A stretch of DNA of 64,000 nucleotides. Origin: Vibrio gangliei. Its GTDB lineage: Bacteria > Pseudomonadota > Gammaproteobacteria > Enterobacterales > Vibrionaceae. Below are positions 19,146 to 29,877 of this stretch, in pieces. Both the position numbers and the translations under genes were made by a program. Where the stretch lies: contig NZ_AP021869.1 in NCBI RefSeq assembly GCF_026001925.1, positions 2,108,001 to 2,172,000 on the forward strand, written 5' to 3'. Numbering within the stretch: position 1 is the first letter of the stretch; each line of letters starts with the position of its first letter. Under the pieces are notes generated by a model. It did no database searches. It was not told the origin of the DNA and saw only the letters and a list, made by a program, of their open reading frames with translations.

Positions 19146-19219
19146 CGTCCTTCCTTTCTCCTGTTCATTTCGAAGCAGACCATCTCCTTTTCCCTTCTCC
19201 GAAAAAGGAGAAAAAAGAA

Positions 19220-19252
19220 AAAAGCCAATGAACTGGATGCTCATTGGCTTTT
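19220..19252. terminator. Bidirectional terminator after corA
   Basis: AAAAGCCAATGA, a nine-base loop and TCATTGGCTTTT make a perfect 12-bp stem. It lies between convergent corA and plsC, with A runs upstream and T runs downstream. Confidence 0.9.
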
Positions 19253-19308
19253 GGGTATTCGAACCGTTACGCTCTCAAGGGACAACTCCTTGCTATGAGC
19301 CCAGTGAT

Positions 19309-20034
19309 TTATTTTGCGTTACGCTCAGCCACTTCAGCGTCTAGCTGCTCTAGTTTGGCTTTCATTTGATTGCGACATTCCTTCAGTAATTCACGCACGT
19401 TTTCTTTATCGCACCCTTCGACACTGATCGGCGGTAACATCTCAACAATCACATGGCCGTTATTCCAACGGTTAATTTTTAGATTATCGGTCGAGCTACA
19501 CACAATAGGAATAATCGGCACTTGCGCCGCAATCGCAGCATGGAACGCACCAGTTTTAAATGGCAATAAACCACGACCACGAGAACGCGTCCCTTCAGGG
19601 AACATCCACACCGAAACTTTGCTCTTTTTAATTTGTTCGGCCACTTGACTGATGGTGTCCATCGCCTTACTGCGGTTTGCACGGTCAATTAAGATATTAC
19701 CGGTCAGCCAGTACAGTTGCCCGAATAAAGGCAACCACACTAGGCTTTTCTTACCAACGGTAACGACATTCGGTGTGACTGCCGCTGAAATGGTAAAGAG
19801 ATCCCAGTTGTTTTGATGGTTTCCAAGGTAAATATGTTGACCACGCTCGTAAGCATTATCAGGAATACGTAATTCAAGTTTAATCCCAAAAACTTTCGAC
19901 ATACGGGCAAACATGCGGCCAAACGTAAAGACATGGCGGGGATTTCGTGGGCTAAATAAACAGTAGCCACAACCAAAAATAAACATGAAGAGAGCAAATA
20001 TCGCGACAGCAATAATGCGTAGTAAAGCAATCAT
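19309..20034 (-). CDS. plsC: 1-acyl-sn-glycerol-3-phosphate acyltransferase
   Basis: PlsC adds the second acyl chain to lysophosphatidic acid to give phosphatidic acid, at the inner membrane. The 241-residue protein starts with a hydrophobic helix (residues 3-24), has the catalytic H-x4-D motif NHQNNWD at residues 72-78, and the acceptor-binding motif FPEGTRSRGRG at about residues 144-154. Length is near the E. coli protein (245 aa). It follows murA on the same strand, but a hairpin separates them. Confidence 0.93.
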   Translation of the reverse strand: MIALLRIIAVAIFALFMFIFGCGYCLFSPRNPRHVFTFGRMFARMSKVFGIKLELRIPDNAYERGQHIYLGNHQNNWDLFTISAAVTPNVVTVGKKSLVWLPLFGQLYWLTGNILIDRANRSKAMDTISQVAEQIKKSKVSVWMFPEGTRSRGRGLLPFKTGAFHAAIAAQVPIIPIVCSSTDNLKINRWNNGHVIVEMLPPISVEGCDKENVRELLKECRNQMKAKLEQLDAEVAERNAK

Positions 20035-20090
20035 TCAGTGTCTCCAACGGGTAACGCGCAGATAGAAAAAACTTTACGCAGTACACAATA

Positions 20091-20113
20091 AAAAAGCCGA
20101 AACCGCAAGGCTT
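20091..20113 (-). terminator. Terminator after murA
   Basis: On the minus strand AAGCC, a ten-base loop and GGCTT are followed by TTTTTT. It lies between murA and plsC. Confidence 0.65.
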
Positions 20114-20165
20114 CAGCTTCTCTTAGCGAGAAAAGTGAGAGCCATTAATCTCCCACTCTTCCCAA

Positions 20166-21437
<1,272 letters not shown>

Positions 21438-21503
21438 TTAACTTTTTATATCTAAGTCACATGAGTAATTTAAGCCTGAAAGATAATTTAAGCCAAAGGC
21501 TAG

Positions 21504-21758
21504 CTATAGCGACATTAACTTTTTATCGCGAGCCCATTCTTCAGGAGTAAATGTTTTGATTGATACGGCATGAATATCATTTCTTTGGATGTATTCCATC
21601 AAGGGCGCGTAAATTAATTGTTGTTTTTTAACGCGACTCATACCGTCAAACATGGCATCGACTGCCACCACTTCGTAGTGACTGCCTTCACCTTTGACAT
21701 GAATTTCTTGTAATGACAAAGCGTCATCTAATATTTGTTTTACTTGGATAATGTCCAC
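21504..21758 (-). CDS. ibaG: BolA-family protein IbaG
   Basis: IbaG is a small BolA-like protein that, with monothiol glutaredoxin, handles iron-sulfur clusters; in Vibrio it has been linked to envelope function. The 84-residue product has the BolA fold pattern with [33 protein letters not shown] and the conserved His in [13 protein letters not shown]. It sits between mlaB and murA. Confidence 0.93.
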   Translation of the reverse strand: MDIIQVKQILDDALSLQEIHVKGEGSHYEVVAVDAMFDGMSRVKKQQLIYAPLMEYIQRNDIHAVSIKTFTPEEWARDKKLMSL

Positions 21759-21773
21759 GTAACCCTCTAATTT

Positions 21774-22091
21774 TTAATGTTCAGTAGCCTGAATGTGCTC
21801 TGAGAGCAACCCATCCACATTGCTTAATTCCAACAAAGTGTGAAGTTGGCTTGGCATAAAGTGCAACATTATATGGCAATTTTGATTTTTTGCATGCTGT
21901 ATTAAATGAATCAGCATCACCATACCGGTAGAATCCACTCGCTCAACCTGCTTTAAGCATACGTCATACTCGCTCACTTGCGGCTGCCATGCTTGTAATT
22001 GTTGCCAAAGTTGAGGCACACTTTCTCGGGTTAGCGGCCCGACAATCGCGCTTCTGGTCTCCGATTGCGTTTGCCAGCTCAAGGCCTTCAC
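21774..22091 (-). CDS. mlaB: STAS-domain protein MlaB
   Basis: MlaB is the cytoplasmic STAS subunit that stabilises the MlaFEDB phospholipid transporter. The 105-residue product contains the STAS core VERVDSTGMVMLIHLIQHAK with the conserved D-S-T-G. Its start overlaps the end of mlaC by one base (shared A of TAATG type junction), so translation is coupled. Confidence 0.9.
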   Translation of the reverse strand: MKALSWQTQSETRSAIVGPLTRESVPQLWQQLQAWQPQVSEYDVCLKQVERVDSTGMVMLIHLIQHAKNQNCHIMLHFMPSQLHTLLELSNVDGLLSEHIQATEH

Positions 22092-22753
22092 TATTTTTTC
22101 CCTTCAAAAACAATATCTTTCTTAGCAAGCTGAGCTAACTCTTGGCTCACTGCTGGAATGCCTTCTTGGCGAATTTTGCTGTTCCATTCTGATTGCTTGC
22201 TCGACAATAAGCTGATGCCTTCCGCCACCATATCGTACGCTTTCCACTCACCGGTTTTGTTATTTTTCAATAAAGTAAACTCAAGTTTGATATTTGGTCG
22301 TTGATTATCAACGATTTCAAGTGGAATCGACACAATGCGTGTATCGGCAGCAATATTCTTTTCAGGGGCAAACTGAATGGTTTGATCGGTGTATTGCGTT
22401 AACACTTGTGCGTAGTTGGTGATCAAATAGGCTCGGAATTCATCAATAAACTCAGCCACTTGTTTTTTATCCGCACCGCGTAAATTCGGTCCTAATAACT
22501 TCAATGCCGCGTATTGATAATTGACGTACGGCATCATTTCTTCATCAACGATGGTTTTTAAATAATTGGGATCGGCTTGAATTTTAGGCTGTTCAGATTT
22601 TAAACGTTGAAAGGTTTTATCCGCCACAGCATGGATCAATTGATACGGATTGCTTGAATCCATTTCTGCCGCTGGTGAAGAAAAAGAAAAGATTGCCAGC
22701 ATAAAAGCCAATGCAATCGATGAGAAATGAGAAAAACGTTTTAAGTAAGACAT
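22091..22753 (-). CDS. mlaC: Periplasmic phospholipid carrier MlaC
   Basis: MlaC ferries phospholipids across the periplasm between the outer-membrane MlaA complex and MlaD. The 220-residue protein has a signal peptide (hydrophobic residues ~10-27, cleavage near FSSPAAA/E) and the MlaC/Ttg2D domain: PYVNYQYAALKLLGPNLRGADKKQVAEFIDEFRAYL is typical. It lies 17 bases after mlaD in the mla operon. Confidence 0.95.
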   Translation of the reverse strand: MSYLKRFSHFSSIALAFMLAIFSFSSPAAEMDSSNPYQLIHAVADKTFQRLKSEQPKIQADPNYLKTIVDEEMMPYVNYQYAALKLLGPNLRGADKKQVAEFIDEFRAYLITNYAQVLTQYTDQTIQFAPEKNIAADTRIVSIPLEIVDNQRPNIKLEFTLLKNNKTGEWKAYDMVAEGISLLSSKQSEWNSKIRQEGIPAVSQELAQLAKKDIVFEGKK

Positions 22754-22770
22754 GATCTACTCCTTGTCTT

Positions 22771-23277
22771 TTACTGCTCAGAACTCTTATCTGAATCATT
22801 CTGACCTGAGTCTTTATTGCCATAGAGGAATTGGCCGATCAAATCCTCTAGCACTAACGCAGACTTGGTGTCCTCAATAAAATCCCCATCTTGTAAGGTG
22901 GTACTGACCCCTTCCATCACAAAACCTGGAACTAAACTGATGTATTGCTCACCAATCAAACCGGACGTTAAAATTTGCGCACTTGACGTATCAGGGTATT
23001 CACCAAATTGGCGACCAATCGCCATACTCACCACAGGCACATAATCGGTCGTATCCAAACTAATGTTGGTGACTTGCCCAACCACAACCCCACCAACTTT
23101 CACCGGCGAACGTACTTTTAAGTTGCCGATGTTATCAAAGCGCGCTTTCAAAATATAATTATCACTTGGACCAATGCTAGTGACATTCGCCACTTTAAAC
23201 ATCATCACCAAAATGGCAATCACGCCTAAAAGAACAAAGCTACCTACCATTAATTCTAAACGACGATTCGTTTGCAT
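22771..23277 (-). CDS. mlaD: MCE-domain phospholipid transporter subunit MlaD
   Basis: MlaD forms a hexameric ring in the periplasm, anchored by one helix, that passes lipids between MlaC and MlaFE. The 168-residue protein has an N-terminal membrane helix (about residues 8-28) and an MCE domain beginning FDNIGNLKVRSPVKVGGVVVG, with SGLIGEQYISL later. The C-terminal tail is polar and acidic. It is the third gene of the mla operon. Confidence 0.95.
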   Translation of the reverse strand: MQTNRRLELMVGSFVLLGVIAILVMMFKVANVTSIGPSDNYILKARFDNIGNLKVRSPVKVGGVVVGQVTNISLDTTDYVPVVSMAIGRQFGEYPDTSSAQILTSGLIGEQYISLVPGFVMEGVSTTLQDGDFIEDTKSALVLEDLIGQFLYGNKDSGQNDSDKSSEQ

Positions 23278-23350
23278 GATTTACTTCCAATATAAATTCA
23301 AACTTGTTGATTAAATGGGCGATTGATTGAATAACGTCTTAAAAAACCAA

Positions 23351-24166
23351 TTAATGCCCGAACATCACCGCGGTCAAAATAAAGTCCAGCCCTAAAACCG
23401 CGAGTGAAGAATGCACAACAGTACGTGTGGTCGCGCGGCTGATCCCCTCAGAGGTGGGTACACAGTCGTAACCATTAAATAATGCAATCCAAATAATGGT
23501 AACGGCAAACACTAAGCTCTTTATCACACTGTTTCCGATGTCGTAGCCCAAGCTAACTGACGATTGCATCGCTGACCAGTAACTGCCGCCATCAATACCT
23601 TTCCATTCCACACCGACAATTTGTCCGCCCCAAATGCCAACCGCCATGAAGATCATCGCGAGGAGTGGCATCGCAATCACACCAGCCCAAAAACGTGGCG
23701 CGACAACTCGGCGTAAGGGGTCGATCGCCATCATTTCTAAGCTCGACAGCTGCTCGGTGGCTTTCATTAACCCGATTTCAGCAGTTAACGCAGAACCAGC
23801 CCGGCCAGCAAATAATAAAGCTGTCACCACTGGGCCAAGTTCACGTAACAACGACAATGCGACCATTTGGCCTAAGCTACCTTCCGCACCATAATCGACC
23901 AAAATAATGTAGCCTTGTAGGCTCAACACCATACCGATAAATAAACCAGACACCACAATGATCGCCAAAGATTGCACGCCAACTGCGTACAATTGCTTAA
24001 TCAACAGTGGTGTATTTTTCTTAAATTGTGGCACACCAACCAAAGCACCCCACAACATTAATGACGCTCTTCCCCACGACTCTGCCAATGATAAGGTTCT
24101 CGCCCCTAGCCTAGCAATTCGATTCAGGAAAGCTTCAACAAAAGACTGCTGCTTATTCACGGCCAA
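23351..24166 (-). CDS. mlaE: Phospholipid ABC transporter permease MlaE
   Basis: MlaE is the integral membrane permease of the Mla system that keeps the outer membrane asymmetric. The 271-residue protein matches E. coli MlaE closely: [77 protein letters not shown]. The start is uncertain: TTG at 24166 has an AAGGA five bases upstream, while GTG at 24160 gives MNKQQSF. Both overlap the end of mlaF, so translation is coupled. Confidence 0.93.
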   Translation of the reverse strand: MAVNKQQSFVEAFLNRIARLGARTLSLAESWGRASLMLWGALVGVPQFKKNTPLLIKQLYAVGVQSLAIIVVSGLFIGMVLSLQGYIILVDYGAEGSLGQMVALSLLRELGPVVTALLFAGRAGSALTAEIGLMKATEQLSSLEMMAIDPLRRVVAPRFWAGVIAMPLLAMIFMAVGIWGGQIVGVEWKGIDGGSYWSAMQSSVSLGYDIGNSVIKSLVFAVTIIWIALFNGYDCVPTSEGISRATTRTVVHSSLAVLGLDFILTAVMFGH

Positions 24167-24953
24167 AAATATCCTTTTCTATCGCTAAGGCAGGAAAATG
24201 AAACGGTACCGGGCCATCTTCTTGACCTAACAAAAACTGCTGTACCCGCGGATCTTGATTCTGTCTAAGTTCATCTGGGCTACCTTGTGCAATCACCTTA
24301 CCATTCGAGAGCAAATAAACATGATCAGCAATGCTCATCACTTCAGGCACATCGTGTGAAACCACTATCGAAGTCACGCCAAGTGCATGGTTAAGATTTT
24401 TGATAAGCTCCACCAGCACGCCCATGGTAATAGGATCTTGGCCAACAAATGGTTCGTCATACATAATGAGTTCAGGATCAAGCGCAATCGCCCTTGCCAA
24501 CGCAGCGCGGCGTGCCATACCGCCAGAGAGCTCACTTGGCATTAATTGTGCCGCGCCTCTCAAGCCCACCGCCTCTAATTTCAGCTTTACCAAAGTGTCG
24601 ATTAATTCTTGAGGCAATTGAGTGTGCTCTCGCAGTGGAAAAGCGACGTTATCATACACATTCATGTCGGTGAACAATGCGCCAGATTGAAACAACATGC
24701 TCATTTTCTTACGCACTTGATACAAACGCTGGCGGCTCAACGTGGGGATATTATCACCATCAAACCAAATCTCACCTTGTGTCGGAGCAATTTGCCCACC
24801 AATCAGCCTTAGCAAGGTCGTCTTACCAATGCCTGACGGCCCCATGATCGCGGTAATTTTTCCTTTCGGGATCGACAAGCTCACGTCATCAAAGATGGCG
24901 CGTTGATTGCGATGAAAAGACAATGATTTAATGGATACCAATTCCGATGTCAT
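24153..24953 (-). CDS. mlaF: Phospholipid ABC transporter ATPase MlaF
   Basis: MlaF is the ATPase that drives the MlaFEDB lipid transporter. The 266-residue protein has Walker [10 protein letters not shown] (about residues 38-46), the signature [19 protein letters not shown], Walker [15 protein letters not shown] and the switch His in VVSHD. It is the first gene of the mlaFEDCB-ibaG-murA run and overlaps mlaE by up to 14 bases. Confidence 0.96.
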   Translation of the reverse strand: MTSELVSIKSLSFHRNQRAIFDDVSLSIPKGKITAIMGPSGIGKTTLLRLIGGQIAPTQGEIWFDGDNIPTLSRQRLYQVRKKMSMLFQSGALFTDMNVYDNVAFPLREHTQLPQELIDTLVKLKLEAVGLRGAAQLMPSELSGGMARRAALARAIALDPELIMYDEPFVGQDPITMGVLVELIKNLNHALGVTSIVVSHDVPEVMSIADHVYLLSNGKVIAQGSPDELRQNQDPRVQQFLLGQEDGPVPFHFPALAIEKDIFGRE

Positions 24954-24998
24954 AGCAACTCTTAATAAAAGATAACAAACACCCTACATTCCGGCATC

Positions 24999-25095
24999 AT
25001 ATACCTAAACCCCTCCAAGATGCGAATTTCAGCCTGTTTAAAACAAATTTTCTCTCATCCAACGCCATTAATAACGCAGCAGCTTCACATTCGAA
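24999..25095 (+). repeat. Decayed MITE-like fragment between mlaF and yrbG
   Basis: The left part (ATATACCTAAACCCCTCCAA...GATGCGAATTTCAGC...AAAACAAATTTT) aligns base by base with the left end of the full element at 53478, with several changes, and AACGCAGCAGCTT near 25074 aligns with its interior. It occupies the divergent mlaF/yrbG intergenic region. No right end is visible. Confidence 0.55.
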
Positions 25096-25246
25096 AGGGA
25101 TAAATCATTAATAAATATGTCCAAGGACTTCCTTTTTGTTACGCTAACCGTCAAAATTGCGCCTCTTAAATTTTACGGTCATTTAATCTATCCATGGTTG
25201 AATGGACTAAGCCTATTGTCATTGATCAAACGAAACAGGGATTATC

Positions 25247-26212
25247 ATGTTACTTGCTGTCGTATTACTTATTGTTGGCCTCGCGCTCTTGGTTTGGAGT
25301 GCTGATAAATTAGTTTATGGCTCCGCAGCGGTGGCAAAAAACATGGGTATATCCCCTCTTGTTATCGGCATGACGGTACTGGCGATGGGGTCTTCTGCGC
25401 CAGAAATGATTGTTTCAGCCACGGCAGCTTTTGATGGTCGAACCGATACAGCAATCGGCAACGTATTGGGCTCAAACATTGCCAACATCGCTTTGATTTT
25501 AGGTATCACCGCGATGGTGAAACCGCTGAGTATCAGCTCAACTGTATTACGCCGCGAACTCCCATTGATGATTATTGTCACACTCATTGCCGGTGCTTTA
25601 TTTTGGGATGGTTACTTAGGCTTTACTGAAGGTTTAATCCTTATTGCTCTATTTGTTGGCTTTATCTTATTCATGATTAAAATCAGCAAAGACAACCGTG
25701 GCGAGCAAGATGTGATGGTTGAGCAACAAGAGTCTGAAATTCCAGAAGGCGTAAGCAACAGCAAAGCGCTGTTTTGGGTTTTGGTGGGTTTGGGCTTATT
25801 ACTGTTTTCGGCAGACTTATTGGTAACCAATGCCGTGATCATCGCTAAATACTTAGGTATGAGTGATCTTGTGATTGGCTTAACCATCATTGCTGTCGGC
25901 ACTAGCTTGCCAGAACTGGCGGCCTCTTTAGCTGGCGTTCTTAAAGGGGAAGATGATATGGCTGTAGGGAATATCATCGGCTCAAACATCTTCAATATTC
26001 TTGCGGTTATGGGGTTACCGGCAATCATTCACCCATCCATGATCAGCGAACTGGTTATGAACCGTGATTTTTGGGTCATGCTTGCGATATCATTACTGCT
26101 GGTTGTAATGACGTTTGGTAAATCTCGTAGCATCAACCGTATCGAAGGTGCAGCACTCTTTTTGTGTTTCTTAGCTTATATCGGCTATCTGTTTTACAAT
26201 ATGAGCGCTTAA
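25247..26212 (+). CDS. yrbG: Calcium/sodium antiporter YrbG
   Basis: A 321-residue CaCA-family cation antiporter with two inverted halves of five membrane spans. Each half has the alpha-repeat signature: GMTVLAMGSSAPEMIVS...GNVLGSNIANI (about residues 41-87) and GLTIIAVGTSLPELAAS...GNIIGSNIFNI (about 206-249). It is probably a Ca2+/H+ or Na+ exchanger; in E. coli its loss has little effect. It stands between mlaF (divergent) and kdsD, as in E. coli. Confidence 0.92.
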   Translation: MLLAVVLLIVGLALLVWSADKLVYGSAAVAKNMGISPLVIGMTVLAMGSSAPEMIVSATAAFDGRTDTAIGNVLGSNIANIALILGITAMVKPLSISSTVLRRELPLMIIVTLIAGALFWDGYLGFTEGLILIALFVGFILFMIKISKDNRGEQDVMVEQQESEIPEGVSNSKALFWVLVGLGLLLFSADLLVTNAVIIAKYLGMSDLVIGLTIIAVGTSLPELAASLAGVLKGEDDMAVGNIIGSNIFNILAVMGLPAIIHPSMISELVMNRDFWVMLAISLLLVVMTFGKSRSINRIEGAALFLCFLAYIGYLFYNMSA

Positions 26213-26213
26213 C

Positions 26214-26272
26214 TCAGCGAGCACACTTACGAGCAGCGATACCGCTCACTCGCGTTGCTAATTCGATGAGAT
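26214..26272 (+). repeat. Diverged CTCG-type repeat between yrbG and kdsD
   Basis: CAGCGAGCACACTTACGAGCAGCGATACCGCTCACTCGCG has the spaced CTCG/CGAG units of the repeat family at 34.8, 37.1, 48.6 and 61.5 kb, but it is degenerate. A similar scrap follows valS at about 5948-5975. Confidence 0.45.
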
Positions 26273-26298
26273 AAATAAAAATTATTAGGAATAAAATT

Positions 26299-27270
26299 AT
26301 GTCGACTTGTTTTGATTATCGCTCTGTAGCAAATGATGTTTTATCGATTGAAATGCGTGGATTGCAGCAATTAACTCAGTATTTCAACGAACAATTTGAC
26401 CAAGCGTGTGACATGATTTTACACAACCAAGGCAAAGTGGTTGTGATGGGGATGGGAAAATCTGGCCATATTGGTAAAAAGATTGCCGCCACTCTCGCCA
26501 GCACTGGCACCTCTGCTTTTTTTGTTCATCCAGGAGAAGCCAGTCATGGTGACCTAGGCATGATCGAGTCGGGTGACATTGTTATCGCCATTTCAAACTC
26601 AGGTGAATCGTCTGAAATTCTTGCCTTGTACCCAGTATTGAAACGCCGCCACATTCGCATCATTGGCGTGACCGGCAAGCCTGAATCTAACATGGCGAAA
26701 CTGGCTGACTTGCATTTACAAATTACCGTGCCAGAAGAAGCCTGCCCACTCGATCTTGCGCCAACAGCAAGCACCACTGCCACACTGGTGATGGGGGATG
26801 CCCTAGCCATTGCGATTATGCAGGCACGTGGCTTCACTTCTGAAGATTTTGCCTTGTCTCACCCTGGTGGCGCACTAGGCCGCAAACTGCTGCTCAAATT
26901 ATCAGACATCATGCATTCTGGTGAGGCACTGCCTACGGTATCAAAAGACGCACTCATTCGTGATGCCCTACTGGAAGTGTCACAAAAAGGTCTCGGTATG
27001 ACCGCGATTGTCGAGGATGATATGACACTGCTCGGCATTTTCACCGATGGGGATTTACGTCGCTTACTCGACCAACGTATTGATGTTCACACCACGCCAA
27101 TTAGCCAAGTAATGACCAAGAACCCAACCATCGCAGCGCCAAATTTACTGGCCGTTGAAGGTTTGAATATCATGCAAGAAAAAAGTATCAATGGCTTAAT
27201 GCTATGCCAAGATGGTAAATTAGTAGGCGCATTGAATATGCATGACCTACTGAAAGCCGGAGTAATGTAA
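26299..27270 (+). CDS. kdsD: D-arabinose 5-phosphate isomerase
   Basis: KdsD converts ribulose 5-phosphate to arabinose 5-phosphate, the first step toward Kdo for LPS. The 323-residue protein has an N-terminal SIS sugar-isomerase domain (VVMGMGKSGHIGKKIAATLASTGT, about residues 49-72; HPGEASHGDLGM) and two C-terminal CBS domains (about 205-320). Its stop TAA shares a base with the ATG of kdsC. Confidence 0.96.
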   Translation: MSTCFDYRSVANDVLSIEMRGLQQLTQYFNEQFDQACDMILHNQGKVVVMGMGKSGHIGKKIAATLASTGTSAFFVHPGEASHGDLGMIESGDIVIAISNSGESSEILALYPVLKRRHIRIIGVTGKPESNMAKLADLHLQITVPEEACPLDLAPTASTTATLVMGDALAIAIMQARGFTSEDFALSHPGGALGRKLLLKLSDIMHSGEALPTVSKDALIRDALLEVSQKGLGMTAIVEDDMTLLGIFTDGDLRRLLDQRIDVHTTPISQVMTKNPTIAAPNLLAVEGLNIMQEKSINGLMLCQDGKLVGALNMHDLLKAGVM

Positions 27271-27827
27271 TGAGTCGAATGACGCCAACCCCTTATGGTC
27301 AGGCCCCAACGGCGATCATGAAAATCGCCAAAAATATCCAATTACTCATTTGTGATGTTGATGGGGTCTTTTCTGATGGCCTAGTCTACATGGGTAACCA
27401 AGGCGAAGAGCTTAAAACCTTTCACACTCGCGACGGTTACGGCGTAAAATCATTAATGCAAGCAGGCATTGAGATTGCCATCATCACGGGTCGACAGTCT
27501 CAAATCGTCGAAAATCGCATGCAGGCACTTGGTATCACTTTGATTTATCAGGGGCAAGATAACAAACTTGTCGCTTACCAAGATATTCTGCAAAAATTAA
27601 ATATTGCACCAGAGCAGGTTGGTTATATCGGTGATGATCTGATTGACTGGCCTGTAATGGAAAAAGTGGGATTGAAAGTGTGTGTTGCTGACGGTCATCC
27701 ACTACTGCGTCAACGTGCTAACTACGTGACTCACATTCAAGGCGGCCACGGCGCTGTCCGCGAAGTGTGTGATTTGATTTTACAAGCACGTGATGAACTC
27801 GAAGCTTATCAAGGATTAAGTATTTAA
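27270..27827 (+). CDS. kdsC: Kdo 8-phosphate phosphatase
   Basis: KdsC removes phosphate from Kdo-8-phosphate in the LPS core pathway. The 185-residue HAD-family enzyme shows the nucleophile motif DVDGVFSDG (about residues 29-37), the second motif TGRQS, and GYIGDDLIDWPVM near residue 117. It overlaps kdsD and lptC by one base each, giving a tightly coupled kdsD-kdsC-lptC-lptA-lptB operon. Confidence 0.96.
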   Translation: MSRMTPTPYGQAPTAIMKIAKNIQLLICDVDGVFSDGLVYMGNQGEELKTFHTRDGYGVKSLMQAGIEIAIITGRQSQIVENRMQALGITLIYQGQDNKLVAYQDILQKLNIAPEQVGYIGDDLIDWPVMEKVGLKVCVADGHPLLRQRANYVTHIQGGHGAVREVCDLILQARDELEAYQGLSI

Positions 27828-28390
27828 TGAGCATATCTAGACTCATTTATCTGCTGTTGATTTTTATCGCCTCATGGTCTGCCTATTACTTGTATGAGCA
27901 GTCAGGGGATGATTTTGAGCAAGCTATTCCTAGTTTAGAAGCCCCTATGTTCACCGGCGAACATCTTTATAACACCAGTTATGATGAAACCGGCTTACGT
28001 AATTACAAAATGTATTCGGAATCATTAGAGCACTTTGCTCAAGATGGTCATACCGTCTTCCACTCACCTAAACTGATTATCTATCGCGAAGGTGAAATTG
28101 AAGAATGGATCATCACAGCCGATGATGCCGTACTAAGTAAAGATCATATTTTAACCTTACAGAACAATGTTCTAGGTAGAAATGTGCTCGAAGGCGCCAG
28201 TTTTGAGCGTCTGACTACCGAAAAAATGCAGATTAATCTTGATAGCAAAGATTTTGAAACCGATACCCAAGTCACGATGACCGGACCGCAATTCACCAAT
28301 ATTGGTAATGCGATGAAAGGTAATTTTGAAACCAACCTCGCGACTTTATTTGATCAAGTACAAGGTACCTATGAAAAACTTACGCCTTAG
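27827..28390 (+). CDS. lptC: LPS export protein LptC
   Basis: LptC is the bitopic inner-membrane protein that takes LPS from LptBFG and passes it to LptA. The 187-residue protein has one N-terminal membrane helix (about residues 4-22) and an OstA-like beta-jellyroll in the periplasm. Family features include GLRNYKMYSESLEHF and the repeat of alternating strands ending TGPQFTNIG. Its end overlaps the start of lptA. Confidence 0.92.
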   Translation: MSISRLIYLLLIFIASWSAYYLYEQSGDDFEQAIPSLEAPMFTGEHLYNTSYDETGLRNYKMYSESLEHFAQDGHTVFHSPKLIIYREGEIEEWIITADDAVLSKDHILTLQNNVLGRNVLEGASFERLTTEKMQINLDSKDFETDTQVTMTGPQFTNIGNAMKGNFETNLATLFDQVQGTYEKLTP

Positions 28391-28883
28391 ATCCTTATTC
28401 GCTAGCGCATTACTTTGTGCACTCATCCCTGCCGCTTCATGGGCACTGACTAGCGATCAAAAACAGCCTATTCATATTACGTCTGATAGCCAAGACCTTG
28501 ATATGAAAAGCAATAAAGTCACATTTACCGGTAATGTGAAATTGACCCAAGGCAGCATCTTGTTGACCTCAGATAAATTGATTGTATTTCGTAACGCCAA
28601 AACCGGCGAATTAACCGAAATCCAAGGCTATGGTAAACCATCGCATTTTTCACAAAAAACCGATGACGGCAAGTTACTCAAAGGCCAAGCCAATAAATTG
28701 GTGTACAACGTCGCCAGTGATGAACTGGTGATGACAGACAATGCGGAATTACACCAAGATGACAGCACGATCAAAGGCAAAGTCATCACTTACCATATTT
28801 CTAGCCAGAACCTAAAAGCGAATGGCGGTAACGGTGAACGTGTATCAACAGTGATTCAACCCGCGCAATTGGAACAGAAATAA
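28371..28883 (+). CDS. lptA: Periplasmic LPS-bridge protein LptA
   Basis: LptA polymerises into the periplasmic bridge for LPS. The chosen start at ATG 28371 gives 170 residues with a clear signal peptide ([15 protein letters not shown]..., cleavage after AASWA) and the OstA domain: [52 protein letters not shown]. The frame is open 15 codons upstream, but that would hide the signal peptide. It overlaps lptC by 20 bases and is followed by lptB after two bases. Confidence 0.94.
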   Translation: MKNLRLRSLFASALLCALIPAASWALTSDQKQPIHITSDSQDLDMKSNKVTFTGNVKLTQGSILLTSDKLIVFRNAKTGELTEIQGYGKPSHFSQKTDDGKLLKGQANKLVYNVASDELVMTDNAELHQDDSTIKGKVITYHISSQNLKANGGNGERVSTVIQPAQLEQK

Positions 28884-28885
28884 TT

Positions 28886-29611
28886 ATGGCAACACTGAAA
28901 GCAGAAAAACTGGCCAAAACTTACGGTAACCGCCGCGTGGTGAGTGATGTGGGTTTGGAAGTAAAATCAGGACAAATTGTCGGGTTATTAGGCCCAAATG
29001 GTGCAGGTAAAACTACGTCGTTTTATATGATCGTGGGTCTTGTTTCACGCGATGAAGGCACCATTAGCATCGATGATACCGATATCAGCATCTTACCTAT
29101 GCATCAACGTTCTCGCATGGGTATCGGCTACTTGCCGCAAGAAGCCTCGATCTTCCGTAAATTATCAGTCGAAGATAACATCATGGCGGTGTTGCAAACC
29201 CGTGATGAGTTATCAAAAGAAGATAAACACGACCGTTTAGAAGAGCTATTAGATGAGTTCCATATTCAGCACATTCGTAAAAGTGCCGGTATGGCGCTAT
29301 CCGGCGGTGAGCGTCGTCGTGTTGAGATTGCTCGTGCGCTAGCTGCCAATCCTAAATTCATTCTATTGGATGAACCTTTTGCTGGTGTTGACCCAATTTC
29401 GGTTATTGATATCAAAAAGATCATCGAACACCTACGCGATCGTGGCTTAGGCGTGCTCATCACCGACCACAACGTACGTGAAACACTGGATGTTTGTGAA
29501 CACGCTTACATCGTGAGCCAAGGGCATCTCATCGCCAATGGCACACCGGAAGAAGTACTGAATGACGAACAAGTGAAGAAAGTTTACCTAGGCGAGCAAT
29601 TCCGCCTGTAA
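28886..29611 (+). CDS. lptB: LPS export ABC transporter ATPase LptB
   Basis: LptB powers LPS extraction with LptF and LptG. The 241-residue protein has Walker [10 protein letters not shown] (about residues 37-45), the Q-loop in [13 protein letters not shown], signature [15 protein letters not shown], Walker [14 protein letters not shown] and the switch His in LITDHNV. It is the last gene of the kdsD-lptB run and is followed by two large inverted repeats before rpoN. Confidence 0.97.
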   Translation: MATLKAEKLAKTYGNRRVVSDVGLEVKSGQIVGLLGPNGAGKTTSFYMIVGLVSRDEGTISIDDTDISILPMHQRSRMGIGYLPQEASIFRKLSVEDNIMAVLQTRDELSKEDKHDRLEELLDEFHIQHIRKSAGMALSGGERRRVEIARALAANPKFILLDEPFAGVDPISVIDIKKIIEHLRDRGLGVLITDHNVRETLDVCEHAYIVSQGHLIANGTPEEVLNDEQVKKVYLGEQFRL

Positions 29612-29630
29612 TCATCATTCTTCATCAGCC

Positions 29631-29678
29631 AACTTTGACCTTTAGAGTGAAAGGACACACTCCAGAAAGATCAAAGTC
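29631..29678. repeat. Long imperfect hairpin after lptB
   Basis: A left arm of 19 bases starting AACTTTGACCTTT and ending GAGTG pairs with a right arm starting CACTC and ending GATCAAAGTC, around an eight-base loop, with one extra base and one or two mismatches. No T run follows on either strand, so it is not a textbook terminator, but it may still stop or stabilise the lptB transcript. Confidence 0.6.
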
Positions 29679-29686
29679 AAAAAATG

Positions 29687-29730
29687 ATACCATTATCATT
29701 AATTGTGAATTCGATTAATGATAATGGTAT
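29687..29730. promoter_or_regulatory. Perfect 17-bp inverted repeat before rpoN
   Basis: ATACCATTATCATTAAT (29687-29703) and ATTAATGATAATGGTAT (29714-29730) are exact reverse complements around a ten-base spacer. The inner part TAATGATAAT resembles half a Fur box. The site is about 150 bases before the rpoN start. It could be an operator or an RNA hairpin; I cannot tell which protein, if any, binds it. Confidence 0.6.
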
Positions 29731-29877
29731 AGGAAGAAACTCAACGTATTTGCTGTCATCGTAAGTTTAGCGATGAATCCGTTAGACGAACTGAAATATA
29801 TAACGAGGTTGTCTCACAACCACACAACAAAGACGAAGGGAATAATAGGGATATTTGCATAAGGCATTGATTATTGC

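Noticed and set aside
25117-25305. 62-codon frame before yrbG
   Set aside because: It overlaps the yrbG start in another frame and lies partly next to a decayed MITE copy; there is no family similarity.
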